Below the pieces are notes generated by a model. It ran no database searches. It saw only the letters and a list, made by a program, of their open reading frames with translations, and had not been told where the DNA came from. From contig JANJUX010000018.1 in NCBI GenBank assembly GCA_024710355.1, positions 43,784 to 107,783 on the forward strand: DNA of 64,000 bases, in the 5' to 3' direction. Made by a program: the position numbers and the translations under genes. Shown here in pieces: positions 61,961 through 64,000 of this stretch (positions are counted from its first letter, which is position 1; each line of letters opens with the position of its first letter). Source of the stretch: Candidatus Rifleibacteriota bacterium. GTDB taxonomy: Bacteria; Muiribacteriota; Ozemobacteria; Ozemobacterales; Ozemobacteraceae.

Positions 61961-62467
61961 TCAGGCGCGTCTGGTGGGCACCTTTTTCGGTGGCGGCGGA
62001 TCGTTGTCGATTTCTTCGTCGAAATCGGGGAATGGGCGCCTTGGAGCCGGTTTAGGCAGAGGTCTGGCCGGTTCTTCGCCTTCGGGGCGGCGCCGATAAC
62101 CGGTACCGCTCTCTTCGCCTTCGGGTCTGCGTCTGTAACCAGCGTTATCATCTTCACCCTCAGGGCGGCGTCTGTAACCAGTACTGCCTTCTTCGCGTCT
62201 GTAGCCGGTGCCGGCAGGTCTTGGGCCCGACGGTCTGCCCATGCGGATCGGCGGTCTGAGAGGTGGCAGAACCGAGATATAAATGATCGAAGATTTGTAA
62301 ACAATCTCGACTTTGTCTTTAAAAGAAAGCGAAACGGAGAACTGATCGTAGGCCTTGAGCTTGCCGCGCAAAACCGTACCAGTCTCAAGAATCACCTCAA
62401 CCTTGAGGTGCCTTTTGCGTGCCTGGGATAAGAACTGATTCTGCACTTGCGATTTATACTGAGACAT
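61961..62467 (-). CDS. hfq: Hfq-like RNA chaperone with a repeat-rich tail
   Basis: This 168-residue protein has an Sm/Hfq core at residues 8-68: QNQFLSQARKRHLKVEVIL, then GTVLRGKLKAYDQFSVSLS and VEIVYKSSIIYI. The Sm1 Gln/Phe and the DQF motif are present, but the usual KH of Sm2 (YKHAIS) reads YKSS. After the core come four units of a GYRRRPEGEE-type repeat (residues 87-134), then a Pro/Asp-rich end. It likely forms a hexamer that pairs sRNAs with mRNAs; the Arg-rich tail may add RNA binding or phase behaviour. Its own promoter and terminator are visible. Confidence 0.82.
   Translation of the reverse strand: MSQYKSQVQNQFLSQARKRHLKVEVILETGTVLRGKLKAYDQFSVSLSFKDKVEIVYKSSIIYISVLPPLRPPIRMGRPSGPRPAGTGYRREEGSTGYRRRPEGEDDNAGYRRRPEGEESGTGYRRRPEGEEPARPLPKPAPRRPFPDFDEEIDNDPPPPKKVPTRRA
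62066..62209 (-). repeat. Tandem 39-base coding repeat in the Hfq tail
   Basis: Three 13-residue units (GYRRRPEGE core) and one shorter 9-residue unit lie back to back (TGYRREEGS, TGYRRRPEGEDDN, AGYRRRPEGEESG, TGYRRRPEGEEPA). The copies differ slightly at the DNA level, so the array is not a recent perfect duplication. Confidence 0.85.
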
Positions 62468-62499
62468 TCGAATCTCCTGTCAGGCGTTTATTCCTGAAC

Positions 62500-62528
62500 A
62501 TCTTACATCCTTCCGGGTAAAATTACAA
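62500..62528 (-). promoter_or_regulatory. Possible promoter of hfq
   Basis: On the minus strand TTGTAA (62523-62528) and TAAGAT (62500-62505) are 17 bases apart, 33 bases before the hfq ATG. Each box matches consensus at four of six positions. Confidence 0.5.
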
Positions 62529-62533
62529 CCCGT

Positions 62534-63217
62534 TTACTTCATGCCGGCGATGGCTTTGGCTTTAGTCTGCAGATCCTGCAGCAGTGACTCGATCTTTTTG
62601 GCTTCGAGTGCCGAATCTTCTGCGAGTTTTTTCATTTCGGCCGCAACCACCGAGAAGGCACGCCCCGCTTCACCAACGCGGGCAGCTTCAATAGATGCGT
62701 TCAATGAGAGCAGGTTGCTCTTTCTCGCAATCTTGGTTATGACCCTGATGACGTCTTCCATCTGGTTGGTAGATGCTTCGAGTTCTTTGAGGTGAACATT
62801 CGTGGCTCTGAGGCGCTCGGTGGTCATTTTCAGAATCTGAAACGAGATTTCCGGAACGTCGGCGAGCAGGTTGCGAAAGTCATCTTTGGTGAGAATGAGG
62901 AAGGTGGTTTCCTGGATAGTGGCGATGGATGCAGATCTTGGCTGATCGTCGATGATGGCCATGTCGCCGATGACGGCGCCCTTGCCAAGGGACACCAGAA
63001 CCGAATCCGCCCCTGAACTGTTACGCTTGAGAACGTTGACTTTGCCACTTTTTACGATATAAAGCGCATCGCCCTTGTCGCCTTCTTTAAAGACCATATT
63101 CTTGGGCGGAATCGTCTGCTCGATCGTAATGGCAGAAAGGTCGAGCAGTGCTTTGTCGGAAAGACTTCTGAAAAGCGCTACCTGTCTGAGAAATTGAATT
63201 TTGTCAAGTTCTGACAT
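62534..63217 (-). CDS. CNB domain fused to a truncated chemoreceptor signalling tip
   Basis: This 227-residue soluble protein begins with a CNB domain (about 10-125) that keeps a normal cassette, [14 protein letters not shown], so it should bind a cyclic nucleotide or similar ligand. A helix (120-150) leads to residues 155-202, [19 protein letters not shown] then [15 protein letters not shown], the hairpin tip of methyl-accepting chemotaxis proteins where CheA and CheW dock. It lacks the membrane part, the HAMP domain and long methylation bundles. It may link second-messenger levels to a chemosensory array. It is encoded downstream of dusB. Confidence 0.85.
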   Translation of the reverse strand: MSELDKIQFLRQVALFRSLSDKALLDLSAITIEQTIPPKNMVFKEGDKGDALYIVKSGKVNVLKRNSSGADSVLVSLGKGAVIGDMAIIDDQPRSASIATIQETTFLILTKDDFRNLLADVPEISFQILKMTTERLRATNVHLKELEASTNQMEDVIRVITKIARKSNLLSLNASIEAARVGEAGRAFSVVAAEMKKLAEDSALEAKKIESLLQDLQTKAKAIAGMK

Positions 63218-63271
63218 CTATGCTTCCTGCCTTGGATTCGTGCAATATCGTAACATCGTCAGAATTCTGTG

Positions 63272-64000
63272 TCAATCAGCAGTTGAAGTTTGCAGGGCCC
63301 CCGAGAAAAAATCACGGCCGGTATCGATGACTACAGAAGGGTTGCGCTCGTTGCACAGCGCGTGCCGCAGTTTGGCGGAGTGCGGGTGATTCCGCAGATA
63401 GCCGAACAGGTGCACCCGGAAAAGCGGTACTGCAGCCGGGCCGTGCTCCATCATCATGTCGATCAGCTGATGCCGGAAAATTTTGAACCGCAGGGCAGGG
63501 GAAGAAAACATGCTGTGCCCGAGCAGTTCTGCAAACAACCAGGGTTTGCCGACGCAGCCCCGTCCGATCATATACCCATCGCACCCGGTGCGCCGGTGCA
63601 GCTCGATAAGATGTTCTGCTGAAGCTATATCACCATTGGCGAAAAAAGGAATGTCTCCACAGATTTCCTTGATGCCTTCGAGGTGTTGCCATTGGGCGGT
63701 GCCGGTATAGCCCGCCTGTCTGGTGCGTGCGTGAATGGTGATTGCCTGTGCCCCAGCTTCAATAACGGTTCTGGCGAATTCTTTGACATTTATTGTGGTT
63801 TCGCTCCAGCCGATGCGGAACTTGGCAGTTACCGGTACCTTCACGGCAGCCTTTACCCGGCGGATAATTTCGGCGGCCAGTGGCGGGTTTTTCATCAGGG
63901 CTGAGCCAGCGCCGGTTTTAACCACCTTGGCGACCGGGCAGCCCATATTGATGTCGATGATATCGCAGATGTTCAGTTCATCGATGATGGCGGCAGCTTT
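63272..64000 (-). CDS. dusB: tRNA-dihydrouridine synthase, DusB-like (partial)
   Basis: The gene runs in from the right edge, so its N-terminus is missing. The visible 242 residues contain INMGCPVAKVVKTGAGSALM, VTAKFRIGW, ITIHARTRQAGY, IPFFANGDI and GCDGYMIGRGCVG, the FMN- and substrate-binding motifs of the family; DusB is the best subgroup by the NMGCP block. It reduces uridines in tRNA. Its stop lies 54 bases before the CNB-MCP start, so the two may be co-transcribed. Confidence 0.93.
   Translation of the reverse strand, partial: KAAAIIDELNICDIIDINMGCPVAKVVKTGAGSALMKNPPLAAEIIRRVKAAVKVPVTAKFRIGWSETTINVKEFARTVIEAGAQAITIHARTRQAGYTGTAQWQHLEGIKEICGDIPFFANGDIASAEHLIELHRRTGCDGYMIGRGCVGKPWLFAELLGHSMFSSPALRFKIFRHQLIDMMMEHGPAAVPLFRVHLFGYLRNHPHSAKLRHALCNERNPSVVIDTGRDFFSGALQTSTAD

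Noticed and set aside
62066..62209. Short tandem repeats that could be taken for a CRISPR or satellite array
   Set aside because: They lie in frame within the Hfq tail as 13-residue units without spacers, so they are protein repeats.
61825..62388. Long frame extending the zinc-ribbon protein upstream through hfq
   Set aside because: It is out of frame with the clear Hfq protein and crosses a terminator; the ATG at 61824 has a good SD.

Overview
The window is 64 kb of gene-dense bacterial chromosome of medium GC. The coding signal covers almost everything, and no gene-free stretch exceeds about 280 bases. I see no rRNA, tRNA, CRISPR array, insertion sequence or prophage. The cell is a diderm: there is a secreted TPR plus beta-barrel protein ending in Phe, HtrA and a PBP1A-type synthase. 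It makes isoprenoids by the MEP route and probably ferments via acetate and butyrate (ackA, ptb-buk). Pseudopilins, zinc-ribbon proteins and unusual signalling fusions are abundant. This mix would fit a Candidatus Riflebacteria-like lineage, but that placement is inference from gene content only.

Layout. 1-6.1 kb: minus-strand operon of a NamZ-like protein, three pilin-like proteins, a small zinc-ribbon protein and CheR. 6.2-9.8 kb: AmrB/MEMO, a small membrane protein, an outer-membrane barrel and a secreted acidic protein. 10-17.5 kb: plus-strand housekeeping run of an AccB-like protein without the biotin lysine, accC, xseAB, ispA, ispD, ispE, dxr and ispF. 17.5-20.9 kb: second pilin-like operon, in which one prepilin-type protein carries a C-terminal peptidase-like domain and its neighbour an SH3b domain. 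21-28.5 kb: a membrane protein, a LysM protein, a SNF2 helicase with a coiled-coil partner, a potassium channel and a SUMF1/FGE protein. 28.5-32.3 kb: ackA, a divergent hydroxyacyl-CoA dehydrogenase and a lipoprotein arginine deiminase. 32.3-44.7 kb: a long minus-strand run containing a sigma factor with two copies of a seven-cysteine module, transporters, Nudix, DsbA-like and amidohydrolase genes, a PocR-domain protein, ptb-buk, an MBL hydrolase, hpt and uxs. 44.8-52.5 kb: htrA, then a phospho-signalling block (FHA-TadZ/CpaE fusion, Ser/Thr kinase, PP2C phosphatase, and a convergent CNB-ParA/CpaE fusion). 52.6-64 kb: a secreted SH3b-peptidase, two propeller-like secreted proteins, NamZ, folC, PBP1A, a zinc-ribbon protein, an Hfq with a repeat tail, a CNB-MCP fusion and a truncated dusB.

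How the genes fit together. Several blocks point to envelope biogenesis tied to type IV pilus-like machinery: two pseudopilin operons, each carrying peptidoglycan-directed modules, plus PBP1A, NamZ, SH3b and LysM proteins. Regulation appears to run through protein phosphorylation (kinase, phosphatase, FHA) and cyclic-nucleotide-type sensors fused to output domains they are not usually joined to. The most unusual items are the duplicated seven-cysteine module on the sigma factor, the pilin-peptidase fusion, the AccB-like protein with Ser in place of the biotin Lys, the bacterial arginine deiminase with a palindromic operator, and the sensor-ATPase fusions.
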